A DNA stretch of 64,000 nucleotides, from NCBI GenBank assembly GCA_032209605.1, contig JASFXZ010000039.1, positions 496,001 through 560,000 on the forward strand. The letters run 5' to 3'. Shown piece by piece: positions 1 to 10,580 of this stretch. The first letter of the stretch is position 1; the number at the start of each line of letters is the position of its first letter. The translations under genes were made by a program, and so were the position numbers. The stretch is from Mactromeris polynyma. Its lineage: Eukaryota; Mollusca; Bivalvia; Venerida; Mactridae. The notes beneath the pieces were generated by a model. The model saw nothing but the letters and a program-made list of their open reading frames with translations, was not told where the DNA came from and made no database searches.

Positions 1-83
1 CCGATATTGAGACCAGAATAAAGTTGATAATGTTCTGAGGCCTTCAGGTAGTGTCAATAACAGAATAACAGTGTATATCGTAC
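1..83. repeat. Dispersed repeat, copy 1 (second copy 9456-9529)
   Basis: The first 83 bases, starting ccgatattgagaccagaat, recur at 9456-9529 in the same orientation with a few substitutions and a short indel (about 10 bases absent from the second copy). The second copy leads straight into the 28-bp minisatellite. The window edge cuts this copy, so its left boundary is unknown. Confidence 0.75.
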
Positions 84-987
84 TGGTTGACCACACGCAT
101 TCTCAGTAAAGAGGTGCATCTAAAAAAAACTCATGTCGCCAGTAATTTCCTTGGACAATGTAAGTGAATCATTGGTCAAAGTGTGTTCGAATTCCAGGTA
201 TGACTTTACTTAAATGAAACCAGTCAGTTGTGTCGCTTATTTATCTATAATGTAAGCGTCCCAACGTTTTATATATGGTAAAAAGACAGGTTAGTTACTG
301 TCGCTTTTGGAATTGTAGTGTTTCACGACTCTACAGCGAGCTAATTATCAATAAAAATTCTAAAAAAACGCTCATTGTATATATTATATCTTTAAAGACA
401 CTTAATTCAATAGCTTTCTTGCTGTTATTCGATATAAAGGTTGCTACACTAACAAAATAGAATTGTCGCCGTTTTGAATGAAATGTTCGTTACCTACATA
501 TACTTCGGTACAATAAATTAATTCTATGTACAATGCTAATAATTATTATTATTTCTGCAAAATTTGGCAAAGATGTCACGTGAATAATTAATCATGCATT
601 TCCGTTCAATACTCGGGGAAATGGGAACATCCATTTACGTTCATGACTTGATCACGATGACGGCTGTATTCACAACTAAAATCGTGTGTATATTTGCACA
701 TCTGATATAAGGAGTGTAATGACGTACTTCTATATAGTGACTAACCGTATTGCCTGCGAGATATGTACGATTGTTTCTAAAGTTGTTTGTAGTCTACCTC
801 CCGTAATGTCCCACTGTTTGTGAATGCAGAATTCGGTTCTGTGAATAAGAAGTCCAGTTAACAGTAATTCAATCTAACTTAATCCATCTACAAACATTAG
901 TATCGTTTTTTCAAGGACATTGATATAAATTTCATGTGACGGTGGACCAACCGACTATCTATTGAATTATAGATGGAAAATATCAAC
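84..987. other. Intergenic, no gene seen
   Basis: AT-rich sequence with only short chance reading frames (a 61-codon frame at 275-460 has no recognisable motif). I see no RNA gene, repeat array or coding signal here. Confidence 0.5.
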
Positions 988-1335
988 CACTTATTATGTT
1001 ACTTAATAACTCAAATTCGCGATCCATAACTAGATAAATAGTAACACGAATCTTAAGTGAAATTCGCAAATTTGAGTTATTAAGTAACATAATAAGTGGT
1101 CAACTAGATAAGATTCGTGTTACCACTTCATCTAGTGTAATACATCATAAAAAGGTAAAAGGTGGCAGTTCTGGGCACTTTCAAGCCTGTTTCTAGTTTT
1201 ATAATATTTAACTTACCGAAAATGTATCACGTATATTAACTAGGTAGCTAGATAATTATCGTAATAATTAAGTGGTTTAACACGAACTAATTCGCGAACG
1301 CTATCATGCTAACTGGTGGCAGTAATTTGCCACCA
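988..1335 (-). mobile_element. Truncated copy of the 699-bp TA-flanked inverted-repeat element
   Basis: The right end (about 1209-1335) matches the 129-bp terminal inverted repeat of the complete element at 8711-9409, with several substitutions, and ends in CCACCA followed by TA. The block at 1159-1199 (ggtggcagttctgggcac) is the reverse complement of 8849-8884 in the complete copy, so this copy is in the opposite orientation. The inner part is a hairpin: about 989-1020 pairs with about 1066-1100. The other terminal repeat is missing, so the copy is truncated. No coding capacity. Confidence 0.75.
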
Positions 1336-1337
1336 TA

Positions 1338-2384
1338 TGATTACAATAAATTTATTTCATCCTTTCCGGTGGTTTACCGCGGAGTAACAGTGAATTATTT
1401 TCCAATAAACTCGCTTTGATAATTTCACTGAAACGGAATACTTTTAAAAAAAAAGAAATTCACGTTGAGTATCCTAAATGTAGTTCTTCCCCCTGCGTTT
1501 AAATTGTAAGTAAAGCAGCAGTTCTTTTCATTTCCTGTTTACTTTTATGACATCTACACCAATTGTCAGAATGAAAAGGTATGTATAGAGTTTCACCCCT
1601 GTTTGTCCTCATTAATTCTTCTTTTGTTGTCCTTTATGGTCGGCCAGGCCATTCGGATTCCTTGCGCCCCTGTTCCCTCGAGTACTTACCCTTGTACCTC
1701 CTCAAATGCCTGATGTTTTATTGATTGTGGTTATCCCATCAATGTAGTCACTTACATTGTGTTTTGGTTGTAAGTTTTGTTATTATATGCATCTTAAAAG
1801 ATACACGAGCTTCTATAGACACCAAGAAAAATGTTCTATTGGCACCAATACTAGTATATTACCAGGATAGGTCCCGCCTAAAGTTACGTTCCAACATGGC
1901 AGACAAGAAAAATACCAACATGATTGTCATAGTCTAAGAAGGAGGTGTTACTGTTTCGATGAAGTTATTTTAGCTTATTGGTGATTGTTTATTTCACCAA
2001 ACTAGTATTGATGTAAAATGCTTGATTCTTAGTTTTTATGATGTCATAGTCACAATTAAGTTGAATTTATAACACGTCAATAGCTCTTTGAATTTTTCCC
2101 TACATACTACTTAACAGTGCAGCAAATGTTTGCAACGACGTGCCGTGTACTTGTGCCAGCTGATAAAGCTTCCAACAACACAGTCATTGTATAAAGGATT
2201 TATTAAACAGAAGTCCTATAAAATGAACTCAACTGTTCTGCAGCATACAGTCGTATTCTATCGTCTGCAAATAAAATAATTGACAACAATTACTCAGAAC
2301 TGTCTGAATTTAATATAGATGTCACATGCAAATGTACCAAAAATGCACATTTAATCGAAAAGACATTTGGGAGCGGGAAGAAAG
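1338..2384. other. Intergenic, no gene seen
   Basis: Unique-looking sequence. A 70-codon frame at 1725-1937 lacks any domain signal. Nothing else can be supported. Confidence 0.45.
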
Positions 2385-3143
2385 AGTCCAAAAGCAATCT
2401 CAAGCGAGCTTTCCACATGATCTTACTATGCACCAAGTTTGATGTCAATATGATCAACAAAACTTAAGTTAAACGGAATTTCTATTTTTTGGTAACAGTG
2501 ACCTTGACCTTGGATGAACGAACCCAAAAGCAATCAAGCGAGCTCACGGTATCTTCTTACTATACACAAAGTTTGATGTCACTATGATCGAAGAAACTAA
2601 AATTACTTGCCGGAAACAAAAACATCTATTTTTAGTGACGGTGTCATTGACCTTGTACCGATCGAACCCAAAAGCAATCACAAGCTAGCTCGCCTTATGT
2701 TTTTACTATACAAACAGTTTGATGTCAATATGATGAACGAAACTAAAGTTATTCGCCGGAAACCAAATTGCTATTTTAAGTGAAGGTGACCTTGACCTTT
2801 GACCTTTGAGCTAAAATTAATCCCAAGCGAGCTCTCTACAGGTTCTTATTATACACAACGTTTGACGTCAATAGGATCAACGAAACTAAATTTATTTGCC
2901 GGAAACCAAATGGCTATGTTTATTAATGGTGACCTTGACCTTTGACGGAACAAACCCATAAGCAATCCCAAGCGAGCTCTCCACATGTTCTTTCTATACA
3001 CCTAGTTTGGTTACTATATGATTAACGGAACTCTAGTTATTTGCCGGAAACCCTCAGTGTGACGCCCTACTGACCGCCCGTCCGCCTGCCTGCCAAACGA
3101 CACACACCATTTTAATAACCTGGTTTTCATCGAAAACCTGGTT
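2385..3143 (+). repeat. Dispersed mollusc-type repeat with five ~140-bp units and a terminal hairpin
   Basis: Five diverged units start near 2385, 2520, 2666, 2811 and 2952. Each carries a cccaaaagcaatc-(c)aagcgagct block, a tttgatgtcaatatgatcaac block and a gtgaccttgacctttgac block. The array ends in a ccgcccgtccgcctgcctgcc stretch and a hairpin at 3117-3143 (aacctggttttc / gaaaacctggtt around ATC). This is non-coding repeat architecture of the kind scattered through bivalve genomes. The class is not resolved. Confidence 0.65.
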
Positions 3144-3689
3144 AAAAATTTTACATGTAGATGCCTGTATCAGTACAACAAAATTTCGTTAAATTATATA
3201 AAATAATGTCCAAATGAAATGAATAGTGGTACAATTGGCATATTTAATTATTTAACTGAAATATGCTTGAAATGTACGACGTTGAGTAAATTCGGACGTA
3301 CATGTCTTGCGAGGGAGTCAAAGACTTTACCATAGCACCACTGTTTCGTCGGCTAATCTTGTTTGTTATTTTAGTAAGTAAAACGTGTTTTTGGTATAAT
3401 TCATTGCGTAAAATAACGAAAACATCCGAACATGCTGCCGAAGATTCAAACGAACTATATACGGTATGATGTTCCTGATTCCTTGATAGATTTTTGACAT
3501 CATTTCCATTCTCTCCTTCATCTTTGTACTACGTGATCTTTGATCAGTACATGTCTATCATTTCATAATGTTTCCTTTCCTGTAAATATTTTATTGTAAT
3601 CCAAGTAGCTGAAATTAAGCATGTTTATGTAATGTATTGTCCACGAAGGAGATTAAAATTTAATCTATCAGACATTGTCTTTCATTCTT

Positions 3690-4135
3690 ATCCTTTCCTT
3701 CCATTTATTGTCATAAATCCGGTTTATGTATATATAAATATAATCTACAGGATTGTTATCGTACGTGAAAACAATATTACGTGGTAAGATACCAGCTTTA
3801 CGAAAAACGATTATTTTGGTTTTATTAACATTTACTTTTGTTTCCATTTTAGACAGTAATCTGACAACAAATTTAAACCATGTTGAAGGCTTTCCGGTGT
3901 TTCTGATAAAATGACAATGTCATCAGCATAAAGCAATAAAAATAATTTTGTCATGTATATTTCGACTCCTTCAAAGTTGTTTGTGCAAAAATGTTCTTCT
4001 ATGTCGTTGAGAAACATAGAAAATAAAAATGGAGAAAGACATTCACCTTGTCTAACTCCCAACATGCATAAAAAATCGTTACTTAGCTTATTACCAAACT
4101 TTATACGTGTTTTAATATCTTCATACTAAAACACG
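3690..4135 (-). pseudogene. Non-LTR retrotransposon (LINE) reverse transcriptase fragment
   Basis: On the minus strand, 4065-3832 reads as 78 codons with two hallmark RT motifs. GVRQGECLSPFLFSMFLND is the conserved segment before the catalytic loop, and LLLYADDIVILSE contains the YADD catalytic box with its two aspartates. The preceding bases continue in frame (KDIKTRIKFGNKLSNDF) as in LINE RT palms. Downstream the reading shifts frame near 3832 and continues as VNVNKTKIIVFRKAGILPRN, a typical LINE continuation, until about 3740. Because of the frameshift and loss of both ends this is a dead fragment. It may belong to the same clade as the minus-strand LINE at 18.2-20.4 kb, but the two do not overlap enough to test. 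Confidence 0.85.
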
Positions 4136-4159
4136 TATAAAATTTGATAATAAGCTAAG
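4082..4159. repeat. 33-bp near-perfect hairpin at the broken end of the LINE fragment
   Basis: 4082-4114 and 4127-4159 are inverted copies with two mismatches around a 12-base loop. The left arm is RT coding sequence and the right arm is the same stretch copied in reverse, so the RT fragment ends in a foldback. Confidence 0.85.
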
Positions 4160-4759
4160 GAACGATTATGTATATATAAATATAATCCCTATTTCTGGGA
4201 ATAAATATATGTTTAAACTAAGATCAGTGGGGAAACTTTCTGAACGGGAAATCAGGAAGTGTTACTATATTTAGATTGTTGATTCTGGTTTATGTATTGA
4301 GGATGTTTGACTATCCTTCATGACTTTTGTTTCTCTTATTTGTTTTATGTCAACTAATAAATCTTCTTGGAAATTTGAGTAGCCATTTGGTTGTTTTTAT
4401 TCCTGATTGGGAAGTAGGACTATAGATTCTAAATCAGGAGTTTTTTTACATTTCTTTTAAAACACCAGATTTAATTAAAAGTAGACTTTTAAAAAAATCA
4501 GAAGGGTGAACATTTAGATATGGCTTTCCAGGGTAAATAACCAATGTCAAAATAATTCTACCTCGACAAGAAATGTTTCTTCCATATAGTTTTCTAAAAC
4601 CATCGAAAAAGTAACGCTTTGTTTCCTAAACGGGAATAAAAATCTAAATATAGTCATACTCTTCCCACAAGTACTTGAAGCAATCCTTTTTAATTTTCTG
4701 TACGGACTATTTACCATAATAAGTAGTAATATAAAATAGTCCATATATAGAACATTAAA

Positions 4760-4921
4760 CTATTTTGCTGCAAGTACCCGTGACTCTTCCATAAGTTTCT
4801 CCCACTGAAGTTTTGTGCTAAATGCGTATAGAAGTTTATTCCAGTCTGGTCCATCCTTGTCAAACTGAACGTTATGTAAATGTTTTACTAATGTGGTAAA
4901 ATAGGACACAAATAACCGCAT
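4760..4921 (-). CDS. Orphan exon-like ORF (53 aa), function unknown
   Basis: On the minus strand, an ATG at 4921-4919 opens 53 codons ending in TAG at 4762-4760. The peptide runs MRLFVSYFTTLVKHLHN... through DKDGPDWNKLLYAFSTKLQW to EESRVLAAK. It is rich in W, F, Y, K and E, looks like an amphipathic helical segment, and is not low-complexity, unlike most frames in this region. The base before the ATG is preceded by tttgacag, which could be a splice acceptor, and an in-frame TGA lies just upstream. It could therefore be a last exon rather than a whole gene. I cannot see upstream exons: a mariner remnant lies at 5265-6250. I do not recognise the family. It could be a relic of a host gene or part of an unrecognised transposon protein. 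Confidence 0.3.
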   Translation of the reverse strand: MRLFVSYFTTLVKHLHNVQFDKDGPDWNKLLYAFSTKLQWEKLMEESRVLAAK

Positions 4922-5264
4922 CTGTCAAACGCATGTACACGTCGAACAATAAGTACAGAGTTCACCAGAGTGCGTAAGAAACGCGTGCACTAGACCGATT
5001 TCAAGATATACACGTCAACCGCTGGAAGATTAGAACGATAATGATATGCTTTTATGTCGATTTTATTTAAAATGCATCAATTAGATCTACGCAGACATGT
5101 TTTAATAGTTTTTATTTGACAATGGTCTAGGTTTTCTTACGAAAATACAAAACATATCTAAGTGTCTTCACACAAGACTTACAAGAAACAGATCACTTTA
5201 TTAACTAGTTTTAAAATCTTGATAGTTGGACATAATATTTTGGTCCGTCAAATAAAAAACTAAA

Positions 5265-6250
5265 GGGTGATTCAAAAAGTTTATATCTGTTAATATACAT
5301 CAAATAATTTACATGCAAAAATTAATCGGAATCTATCTGTTACAAATATACAAAGTTTCAACAAAATAGATGCACAAACAACAATTCTATATGAAATACA
5401 AATGACACATGTCAAGCGACCTTTAACACGACGCCAGTGACGTCACGTTTCACCGCGCGCCATGAAAACAGGAATCGTTTTCGAAGTATGTGCCACCATG
5501 TTCAATACAACGGTTATGGCGAAAGACCTACTGTCGAAAAAACGTATCTATATACCATTCACAGTTGTACTGCTGTGTGTAACGGGGGTCTCGGCTTGTA
5601 ACTCTTGTAGTGAAGCGAATCGCTGGCCTTTAAGTTGCAACTTGATGAAGGGGGACAACACAAAATCAAATGGTGCCAACGTGCGTTGACCTGAAATTGG
5701 AAAAAAGTATTGTTTTGTTTTCTATTTAATCGCAATATATTCACAGTAATATTCAAATAAATAAATTATTAATCTATTTTGTCTTAACTTGTAGTAATTA
5801 ATTTTACATGTTAGGCTTTGTTTTTCTTTTGTCAGTGCGTAATGTTTAAATTATTTATTAATACATTTATGACTTAAAAGATAATTTCATTTATAAAATC
5901 TTATAAAACAATATAAATACCTTTCTCATGTGCAAGTCTTTCGTCGGAATGGTATGCATGCTGCCTATGCTAATGTCAACATCCCCGAGAGCGTTCTCAA
6001 AGTCAGACGTCGGTCTTCTTGAAGGGCCTGCGCAACTAACGTCACTAACGTCGCCGTATTTTTCTTCTTTCTTCCTTCCCGTTGTCTATCATAAATGCTA
6101 TCTTCCCCATCTTTAAACAATTTGTGCCATGTAAAAACCAGCGTGCGACTTGTGGAATTTTTCCCCTTTGTCAATTTAATCTTTTCATAAGTTGCAGATG
6201 GTGTGTCGCCTAAGTTTTGCCAACTTTTAAATCAGCTCTAATTTCAAGAC
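5265..6250 (-). pseudogene. Decayed mariner-family (Tc1/mariner) transposase
   Basis: The N-terminal part lies at about 6250-5905 on the minus strand. It reads LGDTPSATYEKIKL, then SRTLVFTWHKLFKDGED, then a basic linker and EDRRLTLRTLSGML. After a frameshift it continues VDISIGSMHTIPTKDLHMRK. This order is the mariner N-terminal helix-turn-helix pair (compare the SRxxVFEWHKRFKDGRE pattern of the family). The C-terminal part lies at about 5695-5400: APFDFVLSPFIKLQLKGQRF carries the last catalytic-region aspartate motif (APxDFxLFPxLK). The middle of the DDE/D domain is missing and replaced by AT-rich sequence, and stops and frameshifts interrupt the rest. The left boundary gggtgattcaaaaagttt at 5265 resembles a mariner terminal repeat. 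I did not find the matching right end. Confidence 0.75.
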
Positions 6251-6332
6251 GGTCAGATGGGCATGGTCAACATATTTAACGTTGTAACTAGTAATATTCA
6301 AATCCTGTTTATTTCGACGTCTAACGCCCAAA

Positions 6333-6358
6333 TGACGTCAAAATTGCAGATGACGTCA
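6333..6358. promoter_or_regulatory. Two perfect CRE-type palindromes 18 bp apart
   Basis: TGACGTCA occurs at 6333-6340 and at 6351-6358, and gtgacgtt follows at about 6371. CREB/ATF proteins bind this palindrome. No gene start is visible nearby (the GPCR ends at 7166), so function is unproven. Confidence 0.4.
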
Positions 6359-6594
6359 TTGAATTCATATGTGACGTTCTGGCGATTTTTATTTACAGCA
6401 CATACAATAACAAATTCCCTGCCCCAGACCTGGTCCAGATAACATCTGTAGACGAATTTAGCTCTCGTCTGCAGACACACACAGCCTAAACAACACAGAT
6501 GTTTTTATTGATGCCATGTAAAAGGCTTTTACCTCTTTGATGACGTCCCTTGCCTGCGATGCAATACGCCCTGGGCAGTAACGAAGTAGAAGTA

Positions 6595-7065
6595 GAACTG
6601 ATTGTCACATAATTACACGCGTATTACACAACTTGATTGTCTCATAATTCCACATGTATAACACAGCTGGTTTGTCACATAATTAAGCGTGAATTACACT
6701 GCTGCTTTGTCACAAAATTACACACGTATAACACAGCTGGCGTGTCACATAATTACACGAATATTACACAGATCTATATATTGGCACATAATTACACGTG
6801 TATTAAAGAGCTGGCTTGTCACAAAATTACACATGTACTAAACAGCTGGCTTGTCACATAATTACACGTGTATTAAACAGCTGGCTTGTCACATAATTAC
6901 ACGTGTACTAAACAGCTGTATTGTCACATAGTTACGCGTGTATTAAACAGCTGGCTTGTCACATAATTACACATGTACTAAACAGCTCGATTGTCACATA
7001 ATTACACATGTATTAAACAGCTGACTTGTCACATCATTACTCGTGTATTTCACAGCTGGACTGAC
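6595..7065. repeat. 35-bp minisatellite, about 13 copies
   Basis: Unit cttgtcacataattacac, then gtgtattaaacagctgg, period 35 (for example consecutive starts at 6846 and 6881). Units at the left edge are more diverged and vary in length. The array ends about 100 bp beyond the 3' end of the GPCR coding sequence. Confidence 0.9.
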
Positions 7066-7165
7066 TGGATATATGCTGGTACTCATACAAATTAATTTAA
7101 TACTGGCTTTAATGTTTTGATATTTGGACATATTCATTAATGATAATTTTACACCGTGCATATAT

Positions 7166-8341
7166 TTACACGAATGTTTCACGGGTGTTTACACATCCGG
7201 CTTGTGTGGAACTCATCAATCGTCTCATTTTTTGTTTATGAATCTGTGTGGAAGATGTACATTTTAATATCATAATCAAGGATTTTTTGAAGTTTCTACC
7301 AAACAGAGTATAAAGAAAGAAATTACAACTGAAAGTCATGTAATAAAACATTAGTGTAACTTCCTGGAGAAAAAAATACTCTTCACTGATGAAGGCGGTA
7401 TCAATGACAAATGAATAAATCAGGTTATAAAGTCGTACAACATGTGACGGCAGATTTAGAACTAAAAATGTCATTGACACAAACAAAAGCGTCCTTGTTA
7501 CACGAACTTTAGGGTTAATTATCTTCGAACTCTTGACACTTTGCGTTTGTTCCGAAACATTCGGATTTAGTAATGGATCGAACACTTTTTTGTTTTGTGA
7601 AATCTCGGAGCAGCACACCTTGCCTATTCTCTTACCGTCTGATATGATTCTATGACGTAGTGGACTCACAAGAACTGTCCTCAAAACAATGCAATTCATT
7701 GTAGATATGAGAATAAAAGGTATCACCATCGTAACGAATGTATCCACCCACGTGATAATTTTCAAAAACCGGAAGTATGCCATTTTGTGAGAACATTTCA
7801 ATTCAGATCCCCATTGCTGCATACCTGACGTCCAGAAACAGAAGTTGTACAATATGAACGATAATAACGATAATATACCGACCACAATCTTCTCTCGATA
7901 CACACTGCAGATAACGACACGTTTTAAAGGGAAACATATTGCGATGCAACGTTCGAATGTAAACCCAACAATAAACCAGACGCTAAGAAAACTGGTAACG
8001 TGAGTGACGAAGATAAGACACTGACAAGCGATATCCGTGGTGATGATTCCTCTTATTTCTCCATCCATCCAGTTGAGTACCAGACTTAGTAGAAACAGAC
8101 AATCAACGAAAGCAAGCGACGCCAGAAACACTGAACAAGAAGATTTTTTCATACTGCGTGATGAAAACACTAAACACGATAACGTGTTTCCTATGATTCC
8201 AACTCCAGTTATAATAGGTACACAAATGTTTCTCATTAACTTAACAGCGTTAATCCAATACGAAAGTTCATTCGAATCACTGAATGGAACGTTTCGTGTC
8301 AAGTTTGACGTTTCATTCATAAGTTCCACAAACTCGTCCAT
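7166..8341 (-). CDS. Class A (rhodopsin-like) G-protein-coupled receptor, intronless
   Basis: A 391-aa seven-helix receptor from one exon; ATG at 8341-8339, TAA at 7168-7166. The N-terminus has two N-glycosylation sequons (N9-E-T, N13-L-T). Helices: TM1 about 38-60 with GN at 51-52; TM2 about 70-90 with LAFVD, D80 the sodium-site aspartate; TM3 about 104-130, with C106 or C108 able to pair with C183 in loop 2; TM4 about 151-171; TM5 about 195-222 with P208; TM6 about 282-303 with P298; TM7 about 327-346. E130-R131-C132 replaces the usual DRY, and NFFLY (340-344) replaces NPxxY. TM6 has NLP rather than CWxP. The layout fits the large lophotrochozoan peptide-receptor expansions (FMRFamide/TRH-receptor-like); ligand unknown. 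It should act at the plasma membrane through G proteins. A 699-bp inverted-repeat element lies 369 bp upstream of the start codon. Confidence 0.88.
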   Translation of the reverse strand: MDEFVELMNETSNLTRNVPFSDSNELSYWINAVKLMRNICVPIITGVGIIGNTLSCLVFSSRSMKKSSCSVFLASLAFVDCLFLLSLVLNWMDGEIRGIITTDIACQCLIFVTHVTSFLSVWFIVGFTFERCIAICFPLKRVVICSVYREKIVVGILSLLSFILYNFCFWTSGMQQWGSELKCSHKMAYFRFLKIITWVDTFVTMVIPFILISTMNCIVLRTVLVSPLRHRIISDGKRIGKVCCSEISQNKKVFDPLLNPNVSEQTQSVKSSKIINPKVRVTRTLLFVSMTFLVLNLPSHVVRLYNLIYSFVIDTAFISEEYFFLQEVTLMFYYMTFSCNFFLYTLFGRNFKKSLIMILKCTSSTQIHKQKMRRLMSSTQAGCVNTRETFV

Positions 8342-8710
8342 AACGAAATTGCTTCCAGCTTTGAGTAATGTTTCTCCGATTCTAAACCAACTTATATTCT
8401 CGCATATAAAATTGTGCCATTCTTTAAAAAAATCATACTGACGATCGAAAATAAAAAAATAAACATGGTCAATTTGTACAAAACTGAATTAAGTGAAGTC
8501 TGTATTTTAAAATTGTATCTACATCAACATTCTTACATCATGTACAAATAAATTATACGTGTACACATCGCTTCAACGCAACCACGACTGATATAACGGA
8601 GTTGCACCTAAGCTAACAATGTACATTACTCATGCTTTGTTTGTCTTCTTCTAATTTACAAGTAGAAGTATCAACCTACTAATAGTTCTATGACAGGAGT
8701 CACGATTCTA

Positions 8711-9409
8711 TGGTGGCATATTACTGCCACCAGTTAGCATGATAGCGTTCGCGAATTAATTCGTGTTAACCACTTAATTATTACGATAATTATCTAGCTA
8801 TCTAGTTAATATTCGTGATAAATTTTCGGTAAGATAAATATCACACAACTAGAAACAGGCCTGAAAGTGCCCAGAACTGCCACCTCTTACCTTTTTATGA
8901 TGTATTACACTAGATTTAAGTGGTAACACGAATATTATCTAGTTGTCCACTTATTATGTTACTTAGTAACTCAAATTCGCGAATTTCACTTAAGATTCGT
9001 GTTACCACTTATTCATTTTTGGGTTATTAAGTAACATAATAAGTGGTCAACTAGATAAGATTCGTGTTACCACTTACATCTAGAAGCCAAAATTGCATTT
9101 ATAAATAAGTAGTAACACGAATCTTAAGTGAAATTCGCGAATTTGAGTTACTAAGTAACATAATTAGTGGTCAACTAGATAAGATTCGTGTTACCACTTG
9201 CATGTAGAAGTCAAAAACGCATTTATAAATAAGTGGTAACACGAATCTTAAGTGAAATTCGCGAATTTGAGTTGTATGAGATTTATCTTACCGAAAATTT
9301 ATCACGAATATTAACTAGATAGCTAGATAATTATCGTAATAATTAAGTGGTTAACACGAATTAATTCGCGAACGCTATCATGCTAACTGGTGGCAGTAAT
9401 ATGCCACCA
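8711..9409. mobile_element. Complete 699-bp non-autonomous DNA element with perfect 129-bp terminal inverted repeats
   Basis: 8711-8839 and 9281-9409 are exact reverse complements (129 bases, no mismatch), flanked by TA at 8709-8710 and 9410-9411. The tips themselves form a small hairpin (TGGTGGCA / TGCCACCA, 6-base loop). The interior holds about 124-bp tandem units (aagtggtcaactagataag starting 9041, then 9165) that are themselves built from inverted segments. No ORF. The TA duplication fits the Tc1/mariner superfamily or a relative, but superfamily is unproven. A truncated, diverged copy lies at 988-1335. Confidence 0.88.
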
Positions 9410-9455
9410 TACAATTCCAATACCCCGAACGTATTGTTTATATTGTCGTAGATTT

Positions 9456-9529
9456 CCGATATTGAGACCAGAATAAAGTTGATGAGGCCTTCAGATAGTG
9501 TCAATAACAGAATAACAGTACATCGTACC
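9456..9529. repeat. Dispersed repeat, copy 2 (first copy 1-83)
   Basis: Near-identical to the first 83 bases of the window, same orientation. It sits between the inverted-repeat element and the 28-bp minisatellite, and its 3' end (aacagaa, catcgtacc) resembles the minisatellite unit, which may have grown from it. Confidence 0.75.
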
Positions 9530-10135
9530 AACAACAGAAATATGCATACATCGTACCAATAACAGAAATATTCATACATTGTACTAATTGCAGAAATATT
9601 CATTCATTGTTCTTATTGCAGAAATATTCATACATTGTATTTATTGCAGAAATATTCATACATTGTACCAATAACAGAAATATTCATACATTGTAATTAT
9701 TGCAGAAATAATCATACATTGTACTTATTGCAGAAATATTCATACATTGTATTTATTGCAGAAATAATCATACATTGTACTTATTGCAGAAATATTCATA
9801 TATTGTATTTATTGCAGAAATCTTCATACATTGAACTTATTGCAGAAATATTCATACATTGTACTTATTGCAGAAATATCCATACATTGTACCAATAACA
9901 GAAATATTCAACATTGTACAAATAACAGAAATATGTATACATTGTACTAACAACAGAAATATTGATACATTGTACTAACAACAGAAATATTGATACATTT
10001 TACTAACTACAGAAATAGTTATACATTGTACTAACAACAGAAATATTCATACATTGTACTAACAATAGAAATATTCATACATCGTACCAACAACAGAAAT
10101 ATTCACACATCGTACCAATATGAAGAATTTTCATA
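9515..10135. repeat. 28-bp minisatellite, about 22 copies
   Basis: Unit gcagaaatattcatacattg followed by tacttatt. Variants carry accaataa or actaacaa linkers. The period is 28 to 30 bases, so frames read through the array on the plus strand only by chance. Confidence 0.9.
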
Positions 10136-10289
10136 CACTCTGTCCCTATATCAAGAATTATCACGCACAAAATTCTGTATACACACTGAGCTCTACCAAT
10201 AACAAGAATCTTCATTCACGTGAATATGCGGATGGACTATAGTGTTGTTTCTGTTCGTCCGGGTAGGCATCTCTCCGTTAGTTTTTTTT

Positions 10290-10580
10290 GTTTCTTCTAA
10301 TTTACTTCAGGACACTTGGGCCTATGGTCATCAAACATAATATACCCTCTGGTTATGACAAGTAGATGATCCCTGTTGATTTGGGGGTCAGTAGGTGACA
10401 GGCCAAGGTTACGGTGAATTTACTTGAAAAAGGGTTTACGCGCAATTACTCAAGAACGCTTGCGCAAATAGACCTGATAGGCGTCCTGATTATGACACGT
10501 AGATACTAGTAGATGTCCCCTTCAAGTTTTGAGGGCAGTAGGTCAGATGTCAAGGTCACAGTATCTTGTTTTCTAAAGAA
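10290..10580. repeat. Two diverged ~140-bp units of a 'caaggtcac' repeat
   Basis: Two copies share the order (gg)cctatggtcatc or cctgatagg, then ctggttatgacaagtagatg or ctgattatgacacgtagat, then gtcagtaggt, then caaggttacggt or caaggtcacagt. The aggtcaaggtcac motif recurs in the 2385-3143 repeat in reverse. Non-coding. Confidence 0.5.

Noticed and set aside
5462..5689. 75-codon plus-strand frame with a CRE upstream
   Set aside because: Opposite strand of the mariner transposase C-terminal remnant.
8037..8441. 134-codon plus-strand frame
   Set aside because: Antisense shadow of the GPCR; no domain.
9635..9898. 87-codon plus-strand frame
   Set aside because: Reads through the 28-bp minisatellite.
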